From NCBI RefSeq assembly GCF_018618415.1, contig NZ_JACSMA010000001.1, forward strand, positions 1,178,001 through 1,242,000: a DNA stretch of 64,000 nt, in the 5' to 3' direction. Numbering within the stretch: position 1 is the first letter of the stretch; every line of letters begins with the position of its first letter. This DNA is from Exiguobacterium sp. s146. GTDB taxonomy: Bacteria > Bacillota > Bacilli > Exiguobacteriales > Exiguobacteriaceae. Position numbers and translations under genes: made by a program. The notes beneath the pieces were generated by a model. The model was not told where the DNA came from. It saw only the letters and a list, made by a program, of their open reading frames with translations, and ran no database searches. Shown here piece by piece: positions 50,463 through 60,457 of the stretch.

Positions 50463-52430
50463 ATGTCAACAGACTTATTTAACTACAACGAAGACGCCAT
50501 TCAGGTGCTCGAGGGACTGACTGCTGTCCGGAAACGTCCGGGGATGTATATCGGTTCGACCGACCATCGCGGCTTGCACCATCTCGTCTATGAGATCGTC
50601 GATAACGCGATTGATGAGGCGCTCGCCGGATTCGGTGGCCAAATCGACGTGACAATCCATAAAGATGACGCCATCACGGTGCGCGACCACGGGCGCGGCA
50701 TGCCGACGGGGATGCACGCTTCCGGCAAACCGACGCCGGAGGTCATCTTCACGGTGCTCCACGCCGGTGGGAAGTTCGGCCAAGGCGGCTATAAGACGTC
50801 AGGTGGACTCCATGGGGTCGGTGCCTCGGTCGTGAACGCACTCTCGAGCAAGGTGCTCGTCACGATTTATCGCGACGGTAAAGTGTTCGAGCAGACGTTC
50901 GCCGACGGCGGGATTCCGCAGACGACGCTCCTCGAGACCGGCAAGACGCGCCAGACGGGGACGAGCGTCTACTTCAAACCGGACGCCTCGATCTTCTCGA
51001 CGACGACATACAACTACGACACGCTCGCCGAACGGCTCCGTGAATCAGCCTTTCTATTAAAAGGATTGACGATCACACTGACGGACGAGCGCTCAGGGAA
51101 AGAGGAGACGTTCCATTACGAGGAAGGGATCGCCGAGTTCGTCCAATATTTGAACGACGACAAGGCGACGCTTCATCCAATCGTCTATTTCGAAGGGACG
51201 GAGAATGAGATCGAGCTCGAGCTCGCCTTCCAGTTCACGGACGCCTACTCCGAGAACGTCCTCTCGTTCGTCAACAACGTCCGGACACGGGACGGTGGGA
51301 CGCACGAGGTCGGCGCCAAGACGGCGATGACGCGAATCGTGAACGAATACGCCCGGAAGAACGGATTGTTGAAGGAAAAAGACAAGAACCTCGACGGCGG
51401 AGACGTCCGTGAAGGCTTGACGCTCATCGTCTCGGTACGAATCCCGGAAGAGTTCCTCCAATTCGAGGGACAGACGAAGTCGAAACTCGGCTCGCCGGAG
51501 GCCCGCACGAGCGCCGATGGCGTCATGGCCAAGCAACTGACGATCTTCCTCGAGGAGAACCCGCAGATGGCGACGATGCTCATCAAGAAGGCGATCCGTG
51601 CCGCCCAAGCCCGCGAAGCCGCCCGGAAAGCCCGGGAAGAGGCGCGCAACGGCAAGAAGAAGAAACGTTCGAGCATCTTGAACGGGAAACTGACGCCGGC
51701 GACGTCGAAGAACGCCGCCAAGAACGAACTGTTCCTCGTCGAGGGTGACTCGGCCGGTGGTTCGGCCAAACAGGGTCGCGACCGGACGTTCCAGGCCATC
51801 CTGCCGCTGCGCGGGAAGGTCATCAACTCGGAAAAGTCGAAACTCCAGGACATCATGAAGAACGAGGAGATCAACACAATCATCCACGCGATCGGGGCCG
51901 GCGTCGGCCACGACTTCGACCTCGAGGACTGCAACTTCGACAAAATCATCATCATGACCGATGCCGATACGGACGGGGCCCACATCCAAGTGCTCCTATT
52001 GACGTTCTTCTTCCGTTATATGCGCCCGCTCGTCGAGGCCGGCAAAGTGTTCGTCGCCTTGCCGCCGCTCTATCGCATCTCGAAAGGGAAAGGCAAGTCG
52101 GAACAGTTCGAGTACGCCTGGGACGAAGAGGCGCTCGAGAAGCTCGTCAAAGTGTACAAGAAGGGCTATATCCTCCAGCGCTACAAAGGTCTCGGTGAGA
52201 TGAACGCCGACCAGCTCTGGGAGACGACGATGAACCCGGACACACGGACGCTCATCCGCGTCACAGTCGACGACGCCGCCGTCGCCGACAAACGCGTCTC
52301 GGTGCTCATGGGAGACAACGTCGCCCATCGCCGGGAGTGGATCGAGGAGAACGTCGCCTTCGGCCTCCAGGAAGATGATTCAATCATCGCCAATGAACAC
52401 GTGACTAAAGCGATTGAGGAAGTGATGTAA
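50463..52430 (+). CDS. parE: DNA topoisomerase IV subunit B
   Basis: ATG 50463 (GAGGTGA upstream) gives 655 residues. ParE drives ATP-dependent decatenation of daughter chromosomes with ParC. The GHKL ATPase shows EIVDNAIDEALAG, DHGRGMPTG and YKTSGGLHGVGASVVNALS; the Toprim domain has EGDSAGGSAKQGRDR and DADTDGAHIQ. The length and start match ParE rather than GyrB, and parC follows two bases after the stop. Confidence 0.97.
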   Translation: MSTDLFNYNEDAIQVLEGLTAVRKRPGMYIGSTDHRGLHHLVYEIVDNAIDEALAGFGGQIDVTIHKDDAITVRDHGRGMPTGMHASGKPTPEVIFTVLHAGGKFGQGGYKTSGGLHGVGASVVNALSSKVLVTIYRDGKVFEQTFADGGIPQTTLLETGKTRQTGTSVYFKPDASIFSTTTYNYDTLAERLRESAFLLKGLTITLTDERSGKEETFHYEEGIAEFVQYLNDDKATLHPIVYFEGTENEIELELAFQFTDAYSENVLSFVNNVRTRDGGTHEVGAKTAMTRIVNEYARKNGLLKEKDKNLDGGDVREGLTLIVSVRIPEEFLQFEGQTKSKLGSPEARTSADGVMAKQLTIFLEENPQMATMLIKKAIRAAQAREAARKAREEARNGKKKKRSSILNGKLTPATSKNAAKNELFLVEGDSAGGSAKQGRDRTFQAILPLRGKVINSEKSKLQDIMKNEEINTIIHAIGAGVGHDFDLEDCNFDKIIIMTDADTDGAHIQVLLLTFFFRYMRPLVEAGKVFVALPPLYRISKGKGKSEQFEYAWDEEALEKLVKVYKKGYILQRYKGLGEMNADQLWETTMNPDTRTLIRVTVDDAAVADKRVSVLMGDNVAHRREWIEENVAFGLQEDDSIIANEHVTKAIEEVM

Positions 52431-52432
52431 CG

Positions 52433-54838
52433 ATGTCGACGATTCAACACATTTTAAACTTGTCGCTCGAACAGGTCGTCGGTGACCGCTTCGGGCGTTA
52501 CTCGAAATATATCATCCAGGACCGGGCTCTCCCCGACGCGCGCGACGGGCTCAAACCCGTGCAGCGCCGTATCCTGTATGCGATGCACCATGAAGGCAAC
52601 ACGAACGAGAAACCGTACCGCAAATCGGCCAAGACGGTCGGGAACGTCATCGGGAACTATCACCCGCACGGTGACAGTTCCGTCTATGAGGCGATGGTAC
52701 GCCTGTCGCAGGACTGGAAGTTGCGTTACCCGCTCATCGATATGCACGGGAACAACGGCTCGATGGATGGCGACTCGGCTGCCGCGATGCGGTATACCGA
52801 GGCCCGTCTGTCGAAGATCGCCGGTGTGATGCTGACGTCGATCTCGAAGAACACGGTCGACTATACGCCGAACTTCGACGATTCGACCGAGGAGCCGCTC
52901 GTCTTGCCGTCGCTCCTCCCGAACCTGCTCATGAACGGGACGACGGGAATCTCCGCCGGTTACGCGACCGAGATTCCGCCGCATAACTTGACCGAGGTGC
53001 TCAACCTCGCTATCGCCCGCTTGAAAGGTGAGGTCGAGACGACGAATGACGCGTTCCGCTATATGCAAGGACCTGACTTCCCGTCTGGCGGGATTGTCAT
53101 GGGCAAAGATGGCATCTTGAAGGCGTTCGAGACCGGCAAAGGCAAGGTCATCATCCGTGCCAAATCGGTCATCGAACCGCTCAAGGGCGGCCGTGAACAG
53201 ATCACGATCACCGAGCTCCCATATGAGGTGAACAAGGCGAACCTCGTCAAGAAGATGGAAGAGCTCCGCCTCGACCGCAAAGTCGAAGGCGTCGCCGAAG
53301 TCCGTGACGAGACCGACCGGACCGGCGTCCGCGTCGTCATCGAGTTGAAAAAGGAAGCCGATGCGGAAGGTGTGCTCCACTTCTTCTTGAAGCATACCGA
53401 CCTGCAACTCGCCTACAACTACAACATGGTCGCCATCGTCAACCGAACACCGAAACAGATGGGTCTCTTGTCAATCATCGACGCGTACTTGAAGCATGTC
53501 GAAGAAGTCGTCACCCGTCGCACGACGTTCGAACTCGACCAGGCGAAGAAACGTGCCGAAATCGTCGACGCGCTCGAACAGGCCATCTCGGTCCTCGATG
53601 AGACGCTCGAACTCATCCGGTCGGCGAAAGACAAGTCTGAAGCGAAACAGAAACTCATGGAGCGGTTCTTGTTCACGGACCGTCAAGCCGAAGCGGTCGT
53701 CATGCTCCAACTCTACCGCTTGACGAACACGGATATCGTCGAGCTCCAGAAAGAGGCGAAGGCGCTCCAGAAAGAGATCACCCGCCTCGCCAACATCTTG
53801 AACGTCGACGCCACGAAACGGAAGCTCATCTCGAAAGAGTTGACGGCGCTCCGTGACGAGTTCGGCGACGCGCGGCGCTCGGTCATCGAGTCCGAGGTCG
53901 AAGAGTTGAAACTGAAAACCGAGGTCATGATTGCCGTCGAGGAGACGATGGTGTTCGTCAGCCGTGACGGATACGTCAAACGCTCATCGATGCGTTCATA
54001 TGGCGCCTCGAGCGACGACATGCCGGATATGAAGGCGAAAGACCGTCCTGTCCTCGTCACCCAGGCGATGACGACGGATCACTTGCTCGTCTGGACGAAC
54101 AAGGGTAGCTACCTGCTCATCCCGGTCCATCAGATTCCGGAATCGAAATGGAAAGATGCCGGGCAGCATGTGGCCAACCTCGTCCCGATCGAAGGCGAAC
54201 AGGTCGTCTCGGCCGATGTCGTCTCGACGTTCGAGACGGACGCGCACTGTCTGTTCGTCACGCGTGAAGGGATGGTCAAACGGACGCCGCTCCGTGACTA
54301 TGACGCCCAACGCAAGTCGAAGGCGCTCATGGCGCTCAAACTGAAAGGTGACGACGAGGTCGTCTTCGCCGGCATCAGTGACGGACCAGGCCAACTCTTC
54401 CTCGTGTCGGAACGGGGCTACGGGCTCTGGTTCAAGGAAGATGACGTACCGGTCGTCGGCCAGCGTGCCGCCGGTGTTAAAGCGATGAACTTGAAAGACG
54501 GCGATCTCGTCGCCGATGCCTTTGCCTTCTTCACACCGCCGCTGTTCGTCCTTGTGACGCAGCGTGGAGCGGTCAAGAAGATGAAGCTTGAGGACCAGTT
54601 CGACTGCACGAACCGCAACTTGCGCGGGACGATGCTTATCCGTGAGGTCAAATCGAAACCGCACCAGATTCGTCGTGTGCTCCCGGTACATGACGATGAG
54701 ACGCTCCACATCATTGGGAAAGAGAAAGCGAAGACGGTCAAGACGAAGCAATTGACGCTCTTGGACCGCTACGCCAACGGCTCGTTCGTATTTGACGAGG
54801 AGACGTTCGGTGAAATCGAGGACGTGTATCTCGATTGA
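52433..54838 (+). CDS. parC: DNA topoisomerase IV subunit A
   Basis: The 801 residues form the breakage-reunion subunit: the catalytic Tyr121 in AMRYTEARLSKIA, the HPHGDSSVYEAMVR quinolone region with Ser82 and Glu86 retained (no classical resistance change), then a coiled-coil and a C-terminal beta-pinwheel domain. It starts two bases after parE, so the pair is translated together. A perfect terminator follows. Confidence 0.97.
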   Translation: MSTIQHILNLSLEQVVGDRFGRYSKYIIQDRALPDARDGLKPVQRRILYAMHHEGNTNEKPYRKSAKTVGNVIGNYHPHGDSSVYEAMVRLSQDWKLRYPLIDMHGNNGSMDGDSAAAMRYTEARLSKIAGVMLTSISKNTVDYTPNFDDSTEEPLVLPSLLPNLLMNGTTGISAGYATEIPPHNLTEVLNLAIARLKGEVETTNDAFRYMQGPDFPSGGIVMGKDGILKAFETGKGKVIIRAKSVIEPLKGGREQITITELPYEVNKANLVKKMEELRLDRKVEGVAEVRDETDRTGVRVVIELKKEADAEGVLHFFLKHTDLQLAYNYNMVAIVNRTPKQMGLLSIIDAYLKHVEEVVTRRTTFELDQAKKRAEIVDALEQAISVLDETLELIRSAKDKSEAKQKLMERFLFTDRQAEAVVMLQLYRLTNTDIVELQKEAKALQKEITRLANILNVDATKRKLISKELTALRDEFGDARRSVIESEVEELKLKTEVMIAVEETMVFVSRDGYVKRSSMRSYGASSDDMPDMKAKDRPVLVTQAMTTDHLLVWTNKGSYLLIPVHQIPESKWKDAGQHVANLVPIEGEQVVSADVVSTFETDAHCLFVTREGMVKRTPLRDYDAQRKSKALMALKLKGDDEVVFAGISDGPGQLFLVSERGYGLWFKEDDVPVVGQRAAGVKAMNLKDGDLVADAFAFFTPPLFVLVTQRGAVKKMKLEDQFDCTNRNLRGTMLIREVKSKPHQIRRVLPVHDDETLHIIGKEKAKTVKTKQLTLLDRYANGSFVFDEETFGEIEDVYLD

Positions 54839-54841
54839 CGC

Positions 54842-54882
54842 GAAAACCCCTGTACAACAGCCGTTGTGCAGGGGTTTTTCGT
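54842..54882 (+). terminator. Terminator of parE-parC
   Basis: AAAACCCCTGTACAAC pairs with GTTGTGCAGGGGTTTT (one G-T pair) around an AGCC loop, then TTCG. Confidence 0.85.
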
Positions 54883-54938
54883 TTCGATATACCAGAGGAA
54901 ATAGAAGAAAGTGAATCCATAAACGAGGAGATCATTCC

Positions 54939-55607
54939 ATGCACGATTTGCTGAACGACCCAAACATGAACAATTATCCGGAATTCCGCACGTTTTGTGA
55001 ATTGAAGCGGCGAGGATTACGAAAGCAGGCACTTGCCGCCATGACACCATTTCTTGAGATGGTAGAGACGTGGGATTTTGATCAGCGACAGGAATTCGTT
55101 GCCTGGCTCTACACGCATGATGAATCGTCCGACCAAAATGATTCTTATCATATATTCGTGTATTCGCTCGTTACGAATGTACTACAACCGACCCTCCACG
55201 AATGGAAGCGACGTTTCCCGGATGACCCTCGTCCTTTTCGCTGGTTACAAGAGTATGAACAGGCATTCGTACTCGGTGGACTTTCGGAACAGATTGCAGT
55301 CCAAGCGCTCATGGACCGGAAAATATTTGCCCTATGGTTCGCATTTCATCACATCAACGAAGATCTCTATCTCGGTGAGGTTGAAGAGGACAGAGGCATC
55401 ATCATGGAAGCGAGACAGCTGAACCAATCCGTATTGAGTGAAGAAAAGCAAGCGGAGTACGAGGCAGAACTTAGTTACTACAGCGACTTGCTGACGGATT
55501 GGGTGACCTACACTCAGACAAAGTCAAAAGATGAAAGCTTTCTCGACTGGTGTGAGCGGTACGAACGAAATGATCCGTTCACAAAAAGCTATTATTATGA
55601 GAAGTAA
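54939..55607 (+). CDS. Hypothetical helical protein
   Basis: The 222-residue acidic protein is predicted to be mostly helical (FRTFCELKRRGLRKQALAAMTPFLEMVETW, then WLQEYEQAFVLGGLSEQIAVQALMDRK) with no membrane segment or signal. Codon use is somewhat more AT-rich than its neighbours. GAGGAG lies ten bases before the ATG and a short hairpin (AAGACGC/GCGTCTT) follows. No family is recognised. Confidence 0.65.
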   Translation: MHDLLNDPNMNNYPEFRTFCELKRRGLRKQALAAMTPFLEMVETWDFDQRQEFVAWLYTHDESSDQNDSYHIFVYSLVTNVLQPTLHEWKRRFPDDPRPFRWLQEYEQAFVLGGLSEQIAVQALMDRKIFALWFAFHHINEDLYLGEVEEDRGIIMEARQLNQSVLSEEKQAEYEAELSYYSDLLTDWVTYTQTKSKDESFLDWCERYERNDPFTKSYYYEK

Positions 55608-55645
55608 ACGAAAAGACGCTCAAGGCGTCTTATGTTGATGGTATG

Positions 55646-56152
55646 TTAGATTCCAGCCTCCAGCAAATAGCGCTCCAAATCGGCCTGTTGCCGTAAATGA
55701 TGGCGGGTATGCATCTCGATGAGGTCATACCATTCTTGTGCGTTCAGCCAACCAAATCCGCCATGCCGGGCTTTGACATCCGGGTTTGCCGAGCGGACGA
55801 GCGGTTCAAGCCGCATCAGGCGCGTAGACAAGTCATCGATTCGTCGTTCGAGCGTTTCACGCCGGTCCGTATTGTTCGGGGGTTGGTTCATTTCATCGGG
55901 TAACCGAATTTTCATCGCTGGAAAACCGCCCGCCTGAAACAATCGTTCACCGAACTCGGTCTTTCCGAGCGGTTGGTCTTCGTGTGAGGCGAGACAACGC
56001 TCAATCTCGTCCGCATATTCCTCGGCTACCACGATGATATGGTCGTACATCTGCCCAATCGACCAGACCTCCGTGGCTTTCTTATAATGTAACTGCCGTT
56101 CGGTATAGCCCTCCAAGTCTTGCTTGAACTGAGACAACACTGGCATCGACAT
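55646..56152 (-). CDS. DinB-superfamily protein
   Basis: The 168 residues match the DinB/YfiT four-helix bundle: ATEVWSIGQMYDHIIVVAEEY (first metal His), and EMHTRHHLRQQADLERYL near the C-terminus (two His). Members are metal-dependent enzymes, often thiol transferases acting with bacillithiol; the substrate is unknown. AAGGAGG precedes the ATG. Monocistronic. Confidence 0.85.
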   Translation of the reverse strand: MSMPVLSQFKQDLEGYTERQLHYKKATEVWSIGQMYDHIIVVAEEYADEIERCLASHEDQPLGKTEFGERLFQAGGFPAMKIRLPDEMNQPPNNTDRRETLERRIDDLSTRLMRLEPLVRSANPDVKARHGGFGWLNAQEWYDLIEMHTRHHLRQQADLERYLLEAGI

Positions 56153-56294
56153 ATTGTTCCTCCTTTGACCACTGTTCTTGTTTCAGTATATCACGGGGAG
56201 GATCGGTACTTTCTCTTAGGAGCGGGTATTGCTAAAAGGAACAAGCCCATCTCATGGCGAATGGGATAAGAGGATAAATCATGGAGGGATCACT

Positions 56295-56906
56295 ATGTCT
56301 CAATGGCTCGACTGGGCCAAACGGCTCCAGGCGCTTGCACAGGCCGGATTGACGTTCACGAAAGACGAGTTCGATCGCGAACGTTATGTCGAACTCCAAC
56401 GGATCGCGACCGAGATGTTCGAACGACAGTCAGACCTCGCATTGGATGAGGTCACGAAACTGACGCACGTCGATGGGTACCCGACACCGAAGCTCGACGT
56501 ACGCGGTGTCGTCTTCCGGGACGATGCGGTCTTGCTCGTCAAAGAACGGTCGGACGGGCTTTGGACGTTACCGGGTGGGTTTTGTGAGGTCGGACTGTCT
56601 CCGGCACAGAACATCATCAAGGAGATTGAGGAAGAGGCCGGGTTTCACGTCGTACCGGTTCGTTTGCTCGCGTTGTTCGATATGCATCATCACGACCATC
56701 CGCCGTTGTCGCAGCATTACTACAAACTGTTCATCGAATGCGAGCTGATTGGTGGAGAGGCGCAGGTGAGCCATGAGACGAGCGAGGTGGCGTTCTTCAC
56801 GCGGGACAACTTACCACTCTTATCGACCGCACGGAACACCCAGGAACAGCTTTATATGTGTTTTGAGGCTAGATGGCAAGAGGATTGGATCACTTTATTT
56901 GATTAA
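56295..56906 (+). CDS. Nudix hydrolase with N-terminal helical domain
   Basis: ATG 56295 (GGAGGG upstream) gives 203 residues. A short N-terminal domain (about 1-60, SQWLDWAKRLQALAQAGLTFTKDEFDRERY) typical of YjhB-like ADP-ribose pyrophosphatases precedes the Nudix fold; the box reads GGFCEVGLSPAQNIIKEIEEEAG, with Lys in place of the usual Arg before the EE pair. It probably hydrolyses a nucleoside diphosphate derivative. It leads a run of small enzyme genes with the MBL and GNAT genes. Confidence 0.88.
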   Translation: MSQWLDWAKRLQALAQAGLTFTKDEFDRERYVELQRIATEMFERQSDLALDEVTKLTHVDGYPTPKLDVRGVVFRDDAVLLVKERSDGLWTLPGGFCEVGLSPAQNIIKEIEEEAGFHVVPVRLLALFDMHHHDHPPLSQHYYKLFIECELIGGEAQVSHETSEVAFFTRDNLPLLSTARNTQEQLYMCFEARWQEDWITLFD

Positions 56907-56920
56907 GGGGAGGGGATTCC

Positions 56921-57637
56921 ATGAAAGTCACACGGATTGATCACGTCCATCAACTGACGTTTTATGCGCCTGTGTTACCGATTAACGTCCAGTTGATTGA
57001 GCGGGAACTCGGGCTCGTCTTGATTGATACCGCCCTTGAGCGCAACGCAGAAGCGATTCTAGCATATATCGAGTCATTGGAGAGTCCGCTTCTCGCCATC
57101 TTGCTGACGCACGCCCACGGTGATCACGTCGGTGGTGTCGACGCCATCTTGAAGGCCCATCCGCATGCTGAGCTGTATGTCTCACGACGGGACGCCCGTC
57201 TCCTCGAAGGGGACAAGACGACCGATTCGGATGAGCGGCCGCTCAAACTGAAAGGATCGCTCCCGAAGATTCACTCCCTCCCGGATAAACTGCTCGACCC
57301 GGGTGAGCGCTTGTTCGGTCTGCGCGTCTATCCGGCAGCGGGTCATACGCCGGGCTCCATCGCCTATTTCGATGAGAAGGAGCGGATTTTGTTTGCCGGA
57401 GATGCGTTTCAGACGCGTGGGGGAGTCGCCGTGGCAGGGGACGTCCGTCCGTTGTTCCCGCTTCCGGGTGTCGCAACATGGGATAGACGCGCAGCGGTCG
57501 AATACGCGGAGAAGTTGATCGATTTGGCACCGCGACATACGTTCGTCGGACATGGACAACCGGTCGCCGGGACACACCGGCTCTATTTGGCGCTGAAACG
57601 GGCCAAACGCAAGCAAGCACGTCTATTTTCACGATAA
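56921..57637 (+). CDS. Metallo-beta-lactamase-fold hydrolase
   Basis: The 238 residues carry the MBL zinc motif THAHGDHVGG (~60-70), a GHTPGS segment, the bridging Asp in FAGDAFQ and the last His in FVGHGQPV. It lacks a signal peptide and is probably a cytosolic hydrolase of the glyoxalase II/lactonase group. It starts 14 bp after the Nudix gene. Confidence 0.9.
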   Translation: MKVTRIDHVHQLTFYAPVLPINVQLIERELGLVLIDTALERNAEAILAYIESLESPLLAILLTHAHGDHVGGVDAILKAHPHAELYVSRRDARLLEGDKTTDSDERPLKLKGSLPKIHSLPDKLLDPGERLFGLRVYPAAGHTPGSIAYFDEKERILFAGDAFQTRGGVAVAGDVRPLFPLPGVATWDRRAAVEYAEKLIDLAPRHTFVGHGQPVAGTHRLYLALKRAKRKQARLFSR

Positions 57638-57654
57638 GCCGGAGGTGCGGACAG

Positions 57655-58104
57655 ATGGAATTACGCGAGATTCAGACGACAGATTATCAACTGGCCGAGC
57701 AGATGCTCGAGATTCAGCGGAACGCCTATGCGGTCGAAGCCGAACTGATTGGGTTCGATGAAATTCCAGCACGTTATGAGACGGTCGAAGTCATTCAAAA
57801 TCTGCCGGGTACGAGCTATGGCTTATATAACGACGAGCGGTTGATTGGATTCATCACGGTCGAAGCGGCTGAGACCACGGTCGAGGTCACGAAATTATGT
57901 ATCGATCCGACGTATTTCAGGGCGAGGCTCGCGACGACGTTGCTCGAACACGCGCTCAGCTTGCATGAAGACAAGCTCGTCTATGTGCATACGGGCAAAC
58001 ATAACGGACCGGCCAAGAAGTTGTACACGAAGCTCGGGTTCGAACCGAGCGCCGAGTTCGAACCGGAACCAGGTGTCACATTGATTCGATTCACGCGATC
58101 TTAA
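57655..58104 (+). CDS. GNAT-family N-acetyltransferase
   Basis: The 149-residue GNAT protein shows LCIDPTYFRARLATTLLEHAL (acetyl-CoA pyrophosphate loop, with the Q/RxxGxG/A motif degenerate) and THTGKHNGPAKKLYTKLGFEP-like C-terminal motif (NGPAKKLYTKLGF). GGAGGTG precedes the ATG, 17 bp after the MBL gene. Substrate unknown. Confidence 0.88.
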   Translation: MELREIQTTDYQLAEQMLEIQRNAYAVEAELIGFDEIPARYETVEVIQNLPGTSYGLYNDERLIGFITVEAAETTVEVTKLCIDPTYFRARLATTLLEHALSLHEDKLVYVHTGKHNGPAKKLYTKLGFEPSAEFEPEPGVTLIRFTRS

Positions 58105-58167
58105 GTCCCATTTCTAAAATTTCAAATTCCGTCTCACTTCTTTAAGTATACTAAAGGATTGAGACAT

Positions 58168-58213
<46 letters not shown>

Positions 58214-58261
58214 TGAAGAGAAAATCGATGTCAGATATGACGTCTCTCCTCTCATGTGAAA

Positions 58262-58804
58262 TCAAAAGATCTTGTACCAATACAACGTCATGTCGATATT
58301 CGGATTGCCGATTTGCTTCAGCGTGTCCACACCGCCGAGCTCGAACCCTTCTTTCGCATAAAATCGACACGCGATCACATTATCGTTCTGCGCCTCCAGC
58401 GACAATCCCAGCAACGATTGCTCTTTTGCCCACGTCTCCGCAGCTTTCATCAGCAAATGGCCGAGTCCGCTCTGTCGATACGCTTTCTGTACCGCGATAT
58501 TCTCGATATAGGCAAAACGGTTCCAGTCTTTCATCACACGGATTTGTCCAATGCACGTCGTCTCGTCGAATGCCAAGAATACTTGTTTGTCCTCACCACT
58601 GATGTATGCAGACCAGTCCAGTGAATCGTCCGGGAAGCTCGTCTCATGGGTTGTCTCATATAACTGTTCCTCATGCGTCCAATCCCCGTCACAGAAGCTC
58701 GGAATGATTTTGCCGATGACCGGAAACGGATCATTCGCCTCGTTCACGACGCTGATGGAATCCTCATTCAACGCTTGAATCGAGATGTTTGGTGTTCCTT
58801 CCAT
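58262..58804 (-). CDS. satA: Streptothricin-type N-acetyltransferase (SatA/YyaR-like)
   Basis: The 180-residue GNAT protein has IENIAVQKAYRQSGLGHLLMKAAETWAKEQ, the acetyl-CoA motif RQSGLG, and LSLEAQNDNVIACRFYAKEGFELGGVDT, closely following the layout of B. subtilis SatA (YyaR), which acetylates streptothricin. Resistance is an inference from family. A GGAGAAGG site precedes the ATG. Monocistronic. Confidence 0.85.
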   Translation of the reverse strand: MEGTPNISIQALNEDSISVVNEANDPFPVIGKIIPSFCDGDWTHEEQLYETTHETSFPDDSLDWSAYISGEDKQVFLAFDETTCIGQIRVMKDWNRFAYIENIAVQKAYRQSGLGHLLMKAAETWAKEQSLLGLSLEAQNDNVIACRFYAKEGFELGGVDTLKQIGNPNIDMTLYWYKIF

Positions 58805-58877
58805 TGCATCCTTCTCCTCTCTATATGTATTGACCGCTCCCGTCTAGTTTTACAGAGTAGCCACGGAGTGACGGTCT

Positions 58878-59270
58878 TTAAATCAAGATTGGCGGCTCTG
58901 TCGACAATACTTCGACCACGTCATTTGATGTCAGGAATACGTAATGCTGAATAGTATAAACCGTTTCATAACTAGTATCTGACTCTTCAGCCAGCCATTC
59001 TAAATAGCTCGAATCGGTCACTTGAAAGAGTGTCCATTCGCCAATAAAATCAGCCTCATAATGATTGAATAGACGATTTAGGGATTTGAGAAGCGTTCCT
59101 TCGTCTGTATTTCGATACGAGAATACAAGTCCGTCAAACAAAAATGTGTACGTGTCATCATGAACACTAGTAAACACGAGCCTTAATCCGTCTTGATCAT
59201 CAATGAGAGCCTGTAACTCTAGCTTAGCCGGTAGCTCCGGGTTGACGGTCCATCTTTCCCATTTCTCCAT
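58878..59270 (-). CDS. Hypothetical protein
   Basis: ATG 59270 (AGAAGGG seven bases upstream) gives 130 residues starting MEKWERWTVNPELPAKLELQ. Predicted alpha/beta, soluble, with a strand-rich middle (LVFTSVHDDTYTFLFDGLVFSY). No family is recognised. More AT-rich than neighbours. Confidence 0.65.
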   Translation of the reverse strand: MEKWERWTVNPELPAKLELQALIDDQDGLRLVFTSVHDDTYTFLFDGLVFSYRNTDEGTLLKSLNRLFNHYEADFIGEWTLFQVTDSSYLEWLAEESDTSYETVYTIQHYVFLTSNDVVEVLSTEPPILI

Positions 59271-59602
59271 GTGTATTCCCTTCTCCGAATCTTGAAATGT
59301 TACGAATAAGCCTTTGCTATCTATCATACATCAATTAATGATGTTCCATTCGTGGGAGTCGGCTTATCAACACGATGATATTGTCGCTTAAACCGCATTG
59401 TTCAAAACGAAATCTATTTATCTGTTTCATCATAATTAATAAACTGTGTCATTCGATTGAATCCCTCATTCATCAACATGTTAGCGCTTTATGGATTAAT
59501 GTTTCAAAAATAATATTCACGCTGTTTATCCGCTCATAGGAGTTGCCTGTAATCCATTGTCATGCTATTTTTAGACAGATGATAACTTAAGGAGGAACTT
59601 GA
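59271..59602. other. Upstream region of the amino acid ABC importer
   Basis: No gene or clear riboswitch is seen. The stretch is AT-rich and ends with TAAGGAGG before the substrate-binding protein gene. Promoter elements were not confidently located. Confidence 0.4.
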
Positions 59603-60451
59603 ATGAAACGTATGACAAAAGGTTTGGCAGCATCGCTATTACTCGCTGTCCCGCTCGCGGCGTGTGGTGATTCTAGCACCGATCAGGCCGAAACTTCGCG
59701 CTGGGACGAAATTAAAGAAGACGGCACGCTCACGGTCGGCACGGCGGGGACACTCTACCCGGCTTCGTTCCGCGAAGAGGACAGCGATGCGTTGACGGGG
59801 TTTGATGTCGAGCTCATGAAAGAGGTCGGGAAACGTCTCGACCTTGAAGTCCAATTCAAAGAGATGGCGTTCGACAACATGTTGACGAGCGTTCAAAACG
59901 GACAAGTCGACGTCGCGGCGAACGATATCTCGGTCACAGAGGACCGCAAAGAGAAGTTTGCCTTCTCGACGCCATACAAGTACACGTACGGGACGGCGAT
60001 TGTTCGCAAGAGCGACCTGTCAGGCATCGAGTCGCTTGAAGACTTGAAAGGCAAGAAAGCCGCTGGGGAAGCGACAACGGTCTTCATGGACGTGGCACGT
60101 CAATACGGGGCCGAGGAAGTCATCTATGACAATGCGACGAACGACCAGTATCTTCGTGACGTCTCGACAGGACGGACCGACGTCATCTTGAACGATTACT
60201 ATCTCCAGACGCTCGCCCTCGCCTTCTTCCCGGAGTTCGATATCACGATTCACCCGGATATCGCCTATAACCCACAGGAAGTCGCGTTCTTGATGGATAA
60301 GGAAAACGCTGAGCTTCAAGAGAACATCGACCGCGTCCTTGCTGAGATGCTTGAAGACGGCACGGTGAAAGAGTTGTCGGAAACGTTCTATAACGGTGCC
60401 GATGTCTCGGTCGAACCGGACGTCGATGCGACGATCGTCGAATTGGATTAA
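59603..60451 (+). CDS. Amino acid ABC transporter substrate-binding lipoprotein
   Basis: The 282-residue family 3 solute-binding lipoprotein has a lipobox VPLAAC (Cys~21) and the core FDVELMKEVGKRLDLEVQFKEMAFDNMLTSVQNGQVDVAANDISVTEDRKEKFAFSTPY. It resembles cystine/polar amino acid binding proteins (TcyK type). The permease follows six bases later, but no ATPase gene follows before the terminator. Confidence 0.9.
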   Translation: MKRMTKGLAASLLLAVPLAACGDSSTDQAETSRWDEIKEDGTLTVGTAGTLYPASFREEDSDALTGFDVELMKEVGKRLDLEVQFKEMAFDNMLTSVQNGQVDVAANDISVTEDRKEKFAFSTPYKYTYGTAIVRKSDLSGIESLEDLKGKKAAGEATTVFMDVARQYGAEEVIYDNATNDQYLRDVSTGRTDVILNDYYLQTLALAFFPEFDITIHPDIAYNPQEVAFLMDKENAELQENIDRVLAEMLEDGTVKELSETFYNGADVSVEPDVDATIVELD

Positions 60452-60457
60452 GCGGTC

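Noticed and set aside
52454-53407. Long open frame antisense to parC, and similar ones antisense to parE (51093-51989), metN (33246-34079), the epimerase gene (22833-23663) and the DD-carboxypeptidase gene (13545-14033)
   Set aside because: They mirror GC-rich codons of well-identified genes, have no ribosome binding site, and translate to Asp/Arg/Glu/Val-rich sequence with no family features.
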